From Thermococcus eurythermalis (GTDB taxonomy: Archaea > Methanobacteriota_B > Thermococci > Thermococcales > Thermococcaceae), in assembly GCF_000769655.1 (NCBI RefSeq), contig NZ_CP008887.1, positions 1 to 64,000 on the forward strand: a DNA stretch of 64,000 nt, in the 5' to 3' direction. Below are positions 37,271 to 44,247 of this stretch, one piece after another. The notes below the pieces were generated by a model. That model saw only the letters and a list, made by a program, of their open reading frames with translations. It ran no database searches and was not told the DNA's origin. Every line of letters begins with the position of its first letter. The stretch's first letter is position 1. Made by a program: the position numbers and the translations under genes.

Positions 37271-37281
37271 GGGGTGAGAGT

Positions 37282-37875
37282 ATGGAGTGGGGCGAGATGG
37301 GAAAACTGCTCGATATCCTTGGGAATGAGACTCGGCGGAGGATTCTTATCCTCCTCACCAAGCGGCCGTACTTCGTCAGTGAACTAAGTCAGGAGCTTGG
37401 GGTAGGACAGAAAGCCGTCCTTGAACACCTGAGAATCCTCGAAAGGGCTGGACTAATCGAGGGCAGGACTGAGAAGATACCCAGGGGGCGCCCAAGGAAG
37501 TACTACACCATAAAGCGCGGCTTCAGGCTTGAGGTGCTCCTGACGCCCTACACGTTCGGCACGGAGATGTACGAGCCCAAGAAGCCGAGGCAGACGGCTG
37601 AGTACACCCAGGCTAGAGAGCTCATAAAATCAACGGAGCCTGTGGAGAGGAAGATAAACGAGCTCCTCCAGTTCCTCAGCGAGATAGAGAGGCGCGTTGA
37701 TGAGGTCATGAGGACAAAGCAGGAGCTCGAAGAGGTCAGACTGCTGGTGGAGACTTACATTGAGAACCTCCTCAGAAGGGTAGCCCAGGAAGACGAAAGG
37801 GAGTTCGAGAAGCTCATGCGTGAGTTCAGCTCAAGGCTTCCAAGAAAGATAGTAGAAGACCTGAACGACTTTTAG
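37282..37875 (+). CDS. phr: Heat-shock transcription regulator Phr
   Basis: 197 aa. LLDILGNETRRRILILLTKRPYFVSELSQELGVGQKAVLEHLRILERAGLIEGRTEKIPRGRPRKYYTIKRG is an ArsR-type winged helix almost identical to Pyrococcus furiosus Phr, which represses its own gene, Hsp20 and an AAA ATPase until heat shock. The C-terminal third is a coiled-coil dimerisation region (about 110-180). GGGGGTGAGAGT precedes the ATG. Confidence 0.9.
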   Translation: MEWGEMGKLLDILGNETRRRILILLTKRPYFVSELSQELGVGQKAVLEHLRILERAGLIEGRTEKIPRGRPRKYYTIKRGFRLEVLLTPYTFGTEMYEPKKPRQTAEYTQARELIKSTEPVERKINELLQFLSEIERRVDEVMRTKQELEEVRLLVETYIENLLRRVAQEDEREFEKLMREFSSRLPRKIVEDLNDF

Positions 37876-37908
37876 GAAGCGGATGGTAGAGAATAAAGAG
37901 GGCCAGCA

Positions 37909-38112
37909 TTAAAGTATCTTGCCCTCTTCCTTCATTCTCACGAGCCTGGTTATGTAGCCAGCAATCCTGTTCCTGATGGTCTTGCTCGTGACGTTGGTGA
38001 GCTCCTGAACCATCTTCTTGTTGTGCTCAAAGTCCCTGGTGAACTTGTCCGGGTACCTGTCAAAGAGCTCGCGAGCGGTCCTCTTGATAAAGGTCTGCTT
38101 TATGTTCCCCAT
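37909..38112 (-). CDS. rps17e: Small-subunit ribosomal protein eS17
   Basis: 67 aa. [59 protein letters not shown] is the archaeal S17e. An extended frame to 38151 is rejected because AGGTGATGGG sits right before this ATG and family members start here. Confidence 0.96.
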   Translation of the reverse strand: MGNIKQTFIKRTARELFDRYPDKFTRDFEHNKKMVQELTNVTSKTIRNRIAGYITRLVRMKEEGKIL

Positions 38113-38198
38113 TCCCATCACCTCTAGCCTGAACTCTTGGCCGTATCTCAAATCAAAGGCATCTTTTAAAAGTTTTCCTACCCCCTCAAAAACCCAAG

Positions 38199-38208
38199 TG
38201 TTTTATAG
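38199..38208 (+). promoter_or_regulatory. TATA box of DUF371 gene
   Basis: GTTTTATAGA about 25 bp upstream of the ATG at 38230, so the mRNA is probably leaderless. Confidence 0.5.
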
Positions 38209-38229
38209 AGGAACAAAAAAGCTCAACCC

Positions 38230-38658
38230 ATGCTACGGGAAATAATTCGCTGCAGGGGACATGAAAACGTGAAGGCAACGCACCGCTCAACGCTCGAAAT
38301 AACGAGGGAGGACTTCTTAACACCAAGAGGGGACTGCATCATCTGTGTTTCAGCCGATAAAGCTCTGAGCGACCTAAGCGAGGACTTCAAAGAGACCCTC
38401 AGGAAGGGTGCGAAGCTGAGGGTAGTTATACGTGCCGGAGACATTGCCGACGAGCTTATCGCACAGGGGAACCCGGACTTAAAGCTTGAGAGCCCAATTT
38501 CGATGGTCATAAGGAAAAGCGACTACGTAGACGGTAGAACTCTCGCTATAAGAGCGAACAAAGCCGCCAAAGACATAAGTAGGGAACTCGTTGAGCTGCT
38601 CAAGAACCCGGAAACGGAGGTTGTAGTTGAGCTCATAATCGAGGACAAAAAAGCTTAA
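38230..38658 (+). CDS. DUF371 family protein
   Basis: 142 aa. CRGHENVKATHRSTLEITREDFLTPRGDCIICVSADKAL is the DUF371 signature (RGH, ATHxxTLE, LTPRGDCI). A beta-barrel-like conserved archaeal and eukaryotic family with no assigned activity. No Shine-Dalgarno, consistent with a leaderless transcript. Confidence 0.85.
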   Translation: MLREIIRCRGHENVKATHRSTLEITREDFLTPRGDCIICVSADKALSDLSEDFKETLRKGAKLRVVIRAGDIADELIAQGNPDLKLESPISMVIRKSDYVDGRTLAIRANKAAKDISRELVELLKNPETEVVVELIIEDKKA

Positions 38659-38692
38659 AAGCTTCACCCTTTTATTTACTTAGGGTGAAAAA

Positions 38693-39361
38693 ATGCTTGA
38701 GGGATACTACATAGTCGAGAACACTGGAGTCGTTCCGGCGGAGAGAAGGTTCCGGTTCAAAGACCTGAAAGCGTGGGGTTATGACCTGCACCTCGGGACG
38801 ATAGACGGAAGGGAAGCATATTTCGTCTCAAGAACCGGAACTCACGAGGAGGGCGAGACCTACACCGAGAAGGGCAGGGAGTACTACATCAGCGAGACCC
38901 AACAGGAGATTCCAAAGGACGCGAGGCTCCTTGCGAGAATAGTCATCGAGCGCGGCCAGCCATACCTTGAGTTCTGGCTCGACACGGAGGAAGGCAACTA
39001 CCCGCTCGCCAAGGAGGACCCGAGGCTAATCCTGCACCGCTTCTGGACTGCCAAGAAGTTCAACCAGCTCGAAAAGCACGTCGGAAGCGTTGGCCTCACA
39101 ACGGACTTCTTCAAGGACAGGGTCTTTGTTAAGGGCATCCCACTGCCGTTCGATGAGTACCCACCGAAAGTTAGACGCGTCCTCAGGGCAGTCAGGGACG
39201 TCCACCGCGACATGACAGGCTTTGGAAGGTTCGTCTTCCAGTACTATGGAGAAGAAGATAAAACCCACAACTACCGCCTCTGGTGGCTCCTGCCGACCAT
39301 ACATCTCTTCGACGTCGAGATATCAAACGAGGTGGACAAGATACTGGCGATGCTCGATTGA
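38693..39361 (+). CDS. Conserved hypothetical protein
   Basis: 222 aa, soluble, no membrane segment. Notable pieces are the mixed alpha/beta N-terminus (YYIVENTGVVPAERRFRFKDL), a Trp- and Tyr-rich C-terminal part (RLWWLLPTIHLFDVEISNEVDKIL) and no obvious catalytic motif. AGGGTGAAAAA precedes the ATG and a TATA-like CTTTTATTTAC lies before it. I do not recognise the family. Confidence 0.65.
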   Translation: MLEGYYIVENTGVVPAERRFRFKDLKAWGYDLHLGTIDGREAYFVSRTGTHEEGETYTEKGREYYISETQQEIPKDARLLARIVIERGQPYLEFWLDTEEGNYPLAKEDPRLILHRFWTAKKFNQLEKHVGSVGLTTDFFKDRVFVKGIPLPFDEYPPKVRRVLRAVRDVHRDMTGFGRFVFQYYGEEDKTHNYRLWWLLPTIHLFDVEISNEVDKILAMLD

Positions 39362-39419
39362 CCTTCTTTATTTTTCCACAAACTTATTAAAGAACAGCCG
39401 TCTTATTCTCCTCCAGTGC

Positions 39420-39555
39420 AGACGCGGGGGGAGAAATAACTGGTCGAGGGGACTAGAACCACCGCGCTGGAAAGGGCCGGCGCGCTCCTTAAGACAGGGC
39501 CGACCGGGACGAACGTGAACTCTCCGGTCATAGCGGTGGTTCAAGGAGACGTCAG
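39420..39555 (+). ncRNA. Candidate structured GC-rich RNA of unknown type
   Basis: The gene-free stretch is about 64 percent GC and folds compactly: hairpin CTGGTC/GACTAG (39440-39456), immediately a perfect 9-bp stem AACCACCGC/GCGGTGGTT (39457-39465 with 39533-39541) enclosing GCTGG/CCGGC (39466-39481) and GACCGG/CCGGTC (39502-39529), with GACG/CGTC possible at the base. A TATA-like CTTATTAAAG at 39383-39392 supports the plus strand. It resembles the high-GC (Hgc-type) Thermococcales RNAs in style; class not identified. Confidence 0.5.
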
Positions 39556-39560
39556 TGAAT

Positions 39561-40361
39561 TCACACCTCAACGAACTCCCAGCCCTTCTGGTGGGTCTCT
39601 ATTCCCGCTGTCCTCACGTTCAGGGATTTTATCTCCTTCTTCAGCCCCCACAGGAACTCTTTAAAGGCCTCCTCGTTGGTTAGAACCTCGTAGCTTTCTG
39701 GATATTCATCGCGGAGAAGCTCCTGGAACTTCCTTCCGGCCGCGCGGAGGTTGAGCACCTCGAAGAAGTAGTGGTCCGCAAAGCTCCTCGTGTCCTCGAA
39801 TATGGCCGAGACGTCCGTAACCCCTGGAATTATCGGGCTAACGAAGGCGTAGGTCTTCAGCCCGGCCTCATGGAGCTCCTTGAGGGCGTTTATCCTTGCC
39901 TAGTGGACGGGTGTAAGCGGTTCAAACAGCCTCTTCTCCCTTCCTGTGAAGCCGTTTATCGTGAGACCAACCTCTATCTTCCGGAACTCCCTGAAAATGT
40001 CAATATCCCTGGTCACCAGCGGCGATTTGGTGAGTATCGAGAGTTCATTCCTCTTGTCCATATACCTCAGAACCCTCCTCGTGAGCTTTAGCTCGGCCTC
40101 AATCGGCTGGTACGGATCGCTAACCGTGGACATCACGACGCTCCCAGAAACGTGCTTTCTCGCTAACTCGGGCGCGTTTGTCTTGGCCTCAACCCAGCTC
40201 CCCCACTTTCCGTAGTCCTTCCACTTAGCTATGAACTTGGCGTAGCAGTACCCGCAGGCGAAGGCACAGCCGACGTACTGGTTCACGCTCCACGAGACGC
40301 CCGGAATCCTGGAGCGGGTGTATAGGGACTTGGCCCTCCGTTTTATGACCCTAACTTTCAT
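39561..40361 (-). pseudogene. Radical SAM protein (SPL-like) interrupted by in-frame TAG
   Basis: Reading from 40361, 153 codons give an intact radical SAM N-terminus (NQYVGCAFACGYCYAKFIAKW, Cys motif C-x3-C-x2-C) then stop at TAG 39900-39902. The same frame continues without any other stop for 113 codons to 39561 with clear protein sequence (ARINALKELHEAGLKTYAFV, IIPGVTDVSAIFEDTRS, AAGRKFQELLRDEYPESYEVL). The whole frame has the normal length of the COG1533 family (about 266 aa). A single C-to-T or similar change would explain it. Either a recent nonsense mutation, a sequencing error or readthrough. Confidence 0.85.
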
Positions 40362-40398
40362 AAGCCCATATCGGAACCAGACCTTAAAAGGTGATACG

Positions 40399-41049
40399 AT
40401 GGAAGTCGAGGTTCGCTACAGGCCCGTCCGCTACGCGAGGCTTGAGCTCAGACCCGGCGGCAGGGTCGTGGTTACCGCGCCGAGGGGCTTTGACGTTGAC
40501 GCATTCCTGAAAAAACACGAGAGATGGCTTCAGAGCAGGTTGCGGGAGCTTGAAGAGCTCAGGAGAGAGTCTTCAAGGGGCTTTCCGCTTTTCGGGGAGT
40601 TCTACCGGCTGGAGCAAGGAGATGTCAGGGAAGTTGAAATCCGAGACGGAACGCTCAGGGTCCCCGCCAGGCGCGAACTGGCCGTAAAAGCCCTGAAAAA
40701 CCTCTTAAGGGTTAAGATAACCCCTCTCGTTGCCGTCTACTCGGTCATGATGGGGGTCTCACCCGGAAAGGTGTACATCAGGAACCAGAGAACCAAATGG
40801 GCGAGTTGCTCAAGCCGGAGAAACCTCAGCTTCAACCTCCGCCTTCTCGCACTGCCGGAGAGGCTAATCGAGTACGTTGTAATCCACGAGCTGGCCCATC
40901 TGAGACACCTCAACCACTCTAGGGAGTTCTGGGCGCTCGTGGGGCGGTTCTATCCCGACTACGCGGCCGCGAGAAAGGAGCTGAAGCGCTGGTGGGGTAT
41001 AATCGAAGTGAACGAGGGGTGGAGATGGCTGGAGGGCAGGGAGTCCTGA
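40399..41049 (+). CDS. YgjP-like (DUF45/SprT-type) metal-dependent hydrolase
   Basis: 216 aa. Zinc motif VIHELAHLRHLNHSREFW (HExxH near residue 162) with NQRTKWASCSSRRNLSFNLRL upstream is the DUF45/YgjP signature, often encoded near restriction or repair genes. ATG at 40399 is preceded by GGTGATAC. It overlaps the NfeD-like gene by 25 bp. Confidence 0.88.
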   Translation: MEVEVRYRPVRYARLELRPGGRVVVTAPRGFDVDAFLKKHERWLQSRLRELEELRRESSRGFPLFGEFYRLEQGDVREVEIRDGTLRVPARRELAVKALKNLLRVKITPLVAVYSVMMGVSPGKVYIRNQRTKWASCSSRRNLSFNLRLLALPERLIEYVVIHELAHLRHLNHSREFWALVGRFYPDYAAARKELKRWWGIIEVNEGWRWLEGRES

Positions 41050-41441
41050 AAAGGGCCCTCAAGCTGATTGCACTGCTGGCGGACGAGATAGTGGTGGCAG
41101 TAGTCCTGCTCGCTGTCCTCCCTTCAGCGGGGTTAGATGTTCCTTTTCCAGTGGTTGGACTCGTTCTGGGAATCCTCCTGATTAAAGACGTCCTGATAGC
41201 GCCGTACGTGCTCAAAGGCGGGCTTGAGAAGAAGCCGCAGACCGGGGCAGAGGCCCTGATAGGCCGGGAAGCAGTTGTCGTTGAAGACCTCTCCCCGGAG
41301 GGCCTCGTTAAGCTCGACGGCGAACTCTGGCGGGCCGAGTGCATCACAGGAACGGTGAAGAGAGGGGAGCGGGTTAGGGTTGCGGACGTTAAGGGGACTA
41401 AGCTCCTCGTGGAATGCCGAGGGACTGGAGGACTGCCCTAA
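41025..41441 (+). CDS. Short NfeD-like membrane protein
   Basis: 138 aa. Two membrane helices (about 10-33 and 36-54) precede a C-terminal OB fold (GREAVVVEDLSPEGLVKLDGELWRAECITGTVKRGERVRVADVKGTKLLVE), the NfeD domain. Usually encoded next to a stomatin/slipin (SPFH) partner; none is in this region. GAGGGGTGGAG precedes the ATG inside the upstream gene. Confidence 0.82.
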   Translation: MAGGQGVLKRALKLIALLADEIVVAVVLLAVLPSAGLDVPFPVVGLVLGILLIKDVLIAPYVLKGGLEKKPQTGAEALIGREAVVVEDLSPEGLVKLDGELWRAECITGTVKRGERVRVADVKGTKLLVECRGTGGLP

Positions 41442-41835
41442 TTTCCTCCGGCCTGTTGGTGGAGAATGAGACGTCCCATTTGTCGCGCCTCTTGAGGTAA
41501 ACGCACGCCTTTGCTGGGTAGTTGAAGTGCATCTTCGCGGGACAGCTCCCCCAGCCCTCCCTGACGGCGAACCACTCAACATCTTGAAGTGGTATCGTCT
41601 TCCTGAGGAAGAGCCCTATGAGGCCGCTGATGACGATTCCCTCCTCGTAAATCCTCACGCGCAGTCCCATAACTTCAAGGAGCACCAGAACAGTGACCGC
41701 AAGTGCCGCGAGCATTATCTCAAAGCCCTCGCCCACCTGGTAGGTGGCGTAGAGGCCGACAAGCAAGGAGAGGAGAGGGATTACCATTAGAGCCTGAAAG
41801 GCCCGGCTCGTCAGCGTTTCCTCGTAGAGCGCCAT
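41398..41835 (-). CDS. Membrane protein with PH-like cytoplasmic domain
   Basis: 145 aa. Two membrane helices near residues 17-55 (VIPLLSLLVGLYATYQV, IMLAALAVTVLVLLEVMGL) are followed by a beta-rich region (VRIYEEGIVISGLIGLFLRKTIPLQDVEWFAV) typical of bacterial PH-like domains. GGTGGG precedes the ATG at 41835. Its 3' end overlaps the convergent NfeD gene by 44 bp. Confidence 0.65.
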   Translation of the reverse strand: MALYEETLTSRAFQALMVIPLLSLLVGLYATYQVGEGFEIMLAALAVTVLVLLEVMGLRVRIYEEGIVISGLIGLFLRKTIPLQDVEWFAVREGWGSCPAKMHFNYPAKACVYLKRRDKWDVSFSTNRPEEIRAVLQSLGIPRGA

Positions 41836-41901
41836 GCTTCCCACCGATGGAAGTTTCCGTTAGGGCTTTAAACTTCTTCTCCAACCAATGGTGGTGATAA
41901 A

Positions 41902-42333
41902 ATGGTTAGGATAATGCCCGTTGACAGACTGAGCGACGATGACATCGGAGAGATTCTAACAAAGTACCGCACGATAGCCCTCGTTGGCGCCTCGCCGAAA
42001 CCTGAAAGGGACGCGAACATGGTCATGCGCTACCTCATCGAGAAGGGCTATGAGGTCTACCCCGTGAACCCCCGCTACGAGGAAGTCCTTGGGCGGAAGT
42101 GCTACCCGAGCGTTCTAGATATCCCCGATGAGGTTGAGATAGTCGACCTCTTTGTCCGTCCCGAGTTCACGATGGACTACGTTGAGCAGGCAATAAAGAA
42201 GGGCGCGAAGGTCGTCTGGTTCCAGTTCAACACCTACAACAGGGAGGCTTTTAAGAGGGCGAAGGAGGCCGGCCTCACTGCAGTTGCCCACAGGTGCATA
42301 AAGCAGGAGCACGAGAGGCTTATTGGAGAGTGA
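41902..42333 (+). CDS. CoA-binding domain protein (YccU-like)
   Basis: 143 aa, one Rossmann CoA-binding domain: IALVGASPKPERDANMVMRYLIEKGYEVYPVNPRYEEVLGRKCYPSVLDIPDEVEIVDLFV. It matches the N-terminal domain of ADP-forming acyl-CoA synthetases but stands alone; function unknown. GGTGGTGATAAA precedes the ATG. Confidence 0.88.
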   Translation: MVRIMPVDRLSDDDIGEILTKYRTIALVGASPKPERDANMVMRYLIEKGYEVYPVNPRYEEVLGRKCYPSVLDIPDEVEIVDLFVRPEFTMDYVEQAIKKGAKVVWFQFNTYNREAFKRAKEAGLTAVAHRCIKQEHERLIGE

Positions 42334-42435
42334 TGGGCTTTTTCTTTCAGCTTTTGTTGGGAAACTCCCTCAAATTCTAGGTAGCCCAGAAGAGGAAACT
42401 CCGTTTGAATGCTCGAGAAGAATCACAAACCTTGA

Positions 42436-42461
42436 TCAAACTTCGCTCAGGCGAAGTTTGA
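42436..42461. repeat. Perfect inverted repeat at the tRNA-Leu 3' end
   Basis: TCAAACTTCGC (42436-42446), loop TCAG, then GCGAAGTTTGA (42451-42461): 11-bp perfect stem ending one base before the tRNA CCA. May be a terminator or processing element, or a relic of integration at the tRNA. Confidence 0.6.
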
Positions 42462-42462
42462 A

Positions 42463-42550
42463 TGGTGCGGGGGCGGGGATTTGAACCCCGGAACCCCTGC
42501 GGGACGGGACCCTAAATCCCGCGCCTTTGGCCAGGCTCGGCTACCCCCGC
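42463..42550 (-). tRNA. tRNA-Leu (anticodon UAG)
   Basis: The minus strand begins GCGGGGGTAGCCGAGCCTGG and ends GGGGTTCAAATCCCCGCC, CCCGCACCA. The acceptor stem, D arm, long variable arm of a class II tRNA and T arm (GTTCAAAT) are clear; the anticodon loop TTTAGGG gives UAG, reading CUN leucine codons. CCA is encoded. Confidence 0.96.
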
Positions 42551-42576
42551 GCGGATTGAACTTCTTCCCGGAGCTT

Positions 42577-42590
42577 TAAAAACTTTGAGG
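42577..42590 (-). promoter_or_regulatory. TATA box of tRNA-Leu
   Basis: Minus strand AGTTTTTAAAGCTC, about 27-30 bp before the tRNA 5' end. Confidence 0.55.
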
Positions 42591-42597
42591 GAAAAAG

Positions 42598-42606
42598 CTT
42601 ATAAAG
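42598..42606 (+). promoter_or_regulatory. TATA box of the DUF2178-ABC operon
   Basis: CTTATAAAG lies about 25 bp before the middle of the tandem palindromes, placing the transcription start inside them. Confidence 0.6.
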
Positions 42607-42608
42607 AT

Positions 42609-42640
42609 GTAAAGGAAACTTTACGTAAAGGAAACTTTAC
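42609..42640 (+). promoter_or_regulatory. Tandem palindromic operator
   Basis: Two directly adjoining identical copies of GTAAAGGAAACTTTAC (42609-42624 and 42625-42640), each a dyad GTAAAG/CTTTAC with GAAA between. They fill the space between the TATA box and the first gene, the position of an archaeal repressor site. The Xre-type regulator encoded in the same operon is the obvious candidate to bind it. Confidence 0.7.
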
Positions 42641-42652
42641 ATGGTGAGGGTG

Positions 42653-43036
42653 ATGGAAGATAAAAAGGCCTTACTGCCAGCGCTCCTCGCGGTTATGGCC
42701 CTAGGCTGGGTCGTTGGGTGGGCCACCAGTTCAGAAAAAAGCGAATACGCAATAGTTGCCTTTGCCTTTGGGGCAGTGTTCATAAACATCTACTTCTCCC
42801 ACCTCGAAAAGAGGGGCATTGTTCTTGAAGACGAGAGAACCCTGCGGATAAACGAGATTGCTTCCAGAAGAACCCTCCAGGTGACGAGCATGGGGCTCGC
42901 AGTCGCTCTGCTCGCCCTATCGGGAAAAACCTCGAATCCGAAGATGGAAGGTGCCTTCATAGCGGTCGGTCTCGTTCTGGCAGTCATGTTGATGCTCCAC
43001 CTTCTGTTCAGGCATTACTACTCGCGGGTGATGTGA
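42653..43036 (+). CDS. DUF2178-type small membrane protein 1
   Basis: 127 aa, four membrane helices. Between helices 2 and 3 is RGIVLEDERTLRINEIASRRTLQVT, the DER...RIxEIASRRTL motif of the DUF2178 family. Ends FRHYYSRVM. I prefer the ATG at 42653 after GGTGAGGGTG; an earlier ATG at 42641 abuts the operator without a ribosome site. First gene of a seven-gene operon. Confidence 0.75.
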   Translation: MEDKKALLPALLAVMALGWVVGWATSSEKSEYAIVAFAFGAVFINIYFSHLEKRGIVLEDERTLRINEIASRRTLQVTSMGLAVALLALSGKTSNPKMEGAFIAVGLVLAVMLMLHLLFRHYYSRVM

Positions 43037-43037
43037 G

Positions 43038-43400
43038 ATGAAGTACGGGCATCTGCTCGGCATTCTCAGTGCGGCTATAATAATTGGGCTGGCCTATTCC
43101 GTGAAGGCAGGCAGGCCATATCTAGCGGTGGGCACGCTCGTTCTGGGAGTTCTGCTGGTCCAGGCTCTGAACTGGTACTACAACTCGAAGATTGAGAGAA
43201 TCAAGGACGAGAGGACTGAACTCATAGATGCAAAGAGCACGAAAAACGGCTATGCGGTAATGAGCTTTCTCCTCTTCGCCGAGTACGTCTGGGAGTACGC
43301 CCACGGCAACATGGACGTTGCGGTGAAGCTCCTGGTTCCCCTCGGTGTCGGCAGCGTAGTGCTCCTAATCTCGCAGTACTACTACGGGAGGGCGATGTGA
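43038..43400 (+). CDS. DUF2178-type small membrane protein 2
   Basis: 120 aa, four helices, with IERIKDERTELIDAKSTKNGYAVM as the same cytoplasmic motif in diverged form and a similar C-terminus (SQYYYGRAM). Starts one base after the previous stop. Probably a paralogue that assembles with its neighbours. Confidence 0.72.
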   Translation: MKYGHLLGILSAAIIIGLAYSVKAGRPYLAVGTLVLGVLLVQALNWYYNSKIERIKDERTELIDAKSTKNGYAVMSFLLFAEYVWEYAHGNMDVAVKLLVPLGVGSVVLLISQYYYGRAM

Positions 43401-43691
43401 ATGGGGAGCGAGTGGTTGTTTCTTTTCATAGCGGCCGCCACAGTGATATACTGGTTCGCATTCTACCGCTTCATGAAAGAGACGGGCCAGATGAAGGACG
43501 AGCGCGGAAGGAGAATAAACCAGGTCGCCTCAGAGAAGACCCTCATAATCGTCCAGATGCTCCTCCTCATGGGAATTCTCGCGGTTGATGCCTTTCGGTG
43601 GCTCGACCCCGCCAAGGTTCTCGCCCTAATCTACGTCGTTGCCATATTTGGACACGCCCTGATACGGTACCACTATTCGAGGGTGATGTAA
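43401..43691 (+). CDS. DUF2178-type small membrane protein 3
   Basis: 96 aa, three helices, motif TGQMKDERGRRINQVASEKTLIIVQ and the same ending IRYHYSRVM. The three genes are thus a tandem family sharing DER-x2-RI and a (H/Y)YxRxM tail. Starts directly after the preceding stop. Confidence 0.72.
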   Translation: MGSEWLFLFIAAATVIYWFAFYRFMKETGQMKDERGRRINQVASEKTLIIVQMLLLMGILAVDAFRWLDPAKVLALIYVVAIFGHALIRYHYSRVM

Positions 43692-43889
43692 GTGAAGAAC
43701 CGCCTGCGCGAGCTGCGGGAGGCGAAAGGATTAACTCAGGAGGAGCTTGCGAAGGCCCTCGGCGTCACGAGGCAGACCATCATAGCAATCGAGAAGGGGA
43801 AGTACGACCCGTCCCTGAGGCTGGCCTTCAAGATTGCAAGGTTTTTTAACGCTAAAATTGAAGATATATTCATTTATGAGGGTGACTGA
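43692..43889 (+). CDS. Xre-family helix-turn-helix regulator
   Basis: 65 aa, GTG start right after the third membrane gene. MKNRLRELREAKGLTQEELAKALGVTRQTIIAIEKGKYDPSLRLAFKIARFFNAKIEDIFIYEGD is a minimal five-helix Cro/CI-type domain, the YozG-like type that usually partners DUF2178 membrane proteins. Likely binds the tandem palindrome before the operon and responds to the membrane proteins. Confidence 0.92.
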   Translation: MKNRLRELREAKGLTQEELAKALGVTRQTIIAIEKGKYDPSLRLAFKIARFFNAKIEDIFIYEGD

Positions 43890-43890
43890 G

Positions 43891-44247
43891 ATGAACACGA
43901 AAAAACTGGTCGGGTTTGTGGCCTACTTCGCAGGAATCGGCCTGGGAATCGCCAGGCCTCCCGTCGAGAGGCTCGCCTGCATGAGGTTGCCGAGCGGGGA
44001 GGTCTTGACGAGGATAAACACCCCACTGCTGGTGATTGAGCTTCTCCTGGTAATGCTCGGCGCCCTTCTGATGGGTCTTTCCGGCGATTTTAGGAACACC
44101 CACAAGCTCAACGGGTGGCTTGGCATCTCCACTGGCTTGGGGGCTGGTATAATTGGAGGTTACGCCGGTATAGATACACTCACGCTGTTCGGGGTAGCCC
44201 TCGCGACCCTCGGGCTGATTCTGTACAAACTGGGGGGACGGAAATGA
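43891..44247 (+). CDS. Membrane protein of unknown function in ABC operon
   Basis: 118 aa with four hydrophobic segments and a short loop with PPVERLACMRLPSGEVLTRINTP, probably outside the membrane. ATG at 43891 follows GAGGGTGACTGAG. It overlaps the ABC ATPase start (ATGA). No family recognised. Confidence 0.65.
   Translation: MNTKKLVGFVAYFAGIGLGIARPPVERLACMRLPSGEVLTRINTPLLVIELLLVMLGALLMGLSGDFRNTHKLNGWLGISTGLGAGIIGGYAGIDTLTLFGVALATLGLILYKLGGRK

Noticed and set aside
37028-37281. Possible CRISPR or tRNA in the RuBisCO-phr spacer
   Set aside because: No repeated units and no cloverleaf; only a terminator-like hairpin and the phr promoter are visible.
39900-39902. Reading the amber codon as pyrrolysine
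   Set aside because: Thermococcales are not known to carry the Pyl machinery and radical SAM SPL-like proteins do not use it; a nonsense mutation is simpler.
42609-42640. Tandem 16-bp repeats as a CRISPR fragment
   Set aside because: No spacer lies between the copies, each is a perfect dyad and the pair sits exactly at a promoter, so an operator fits better.
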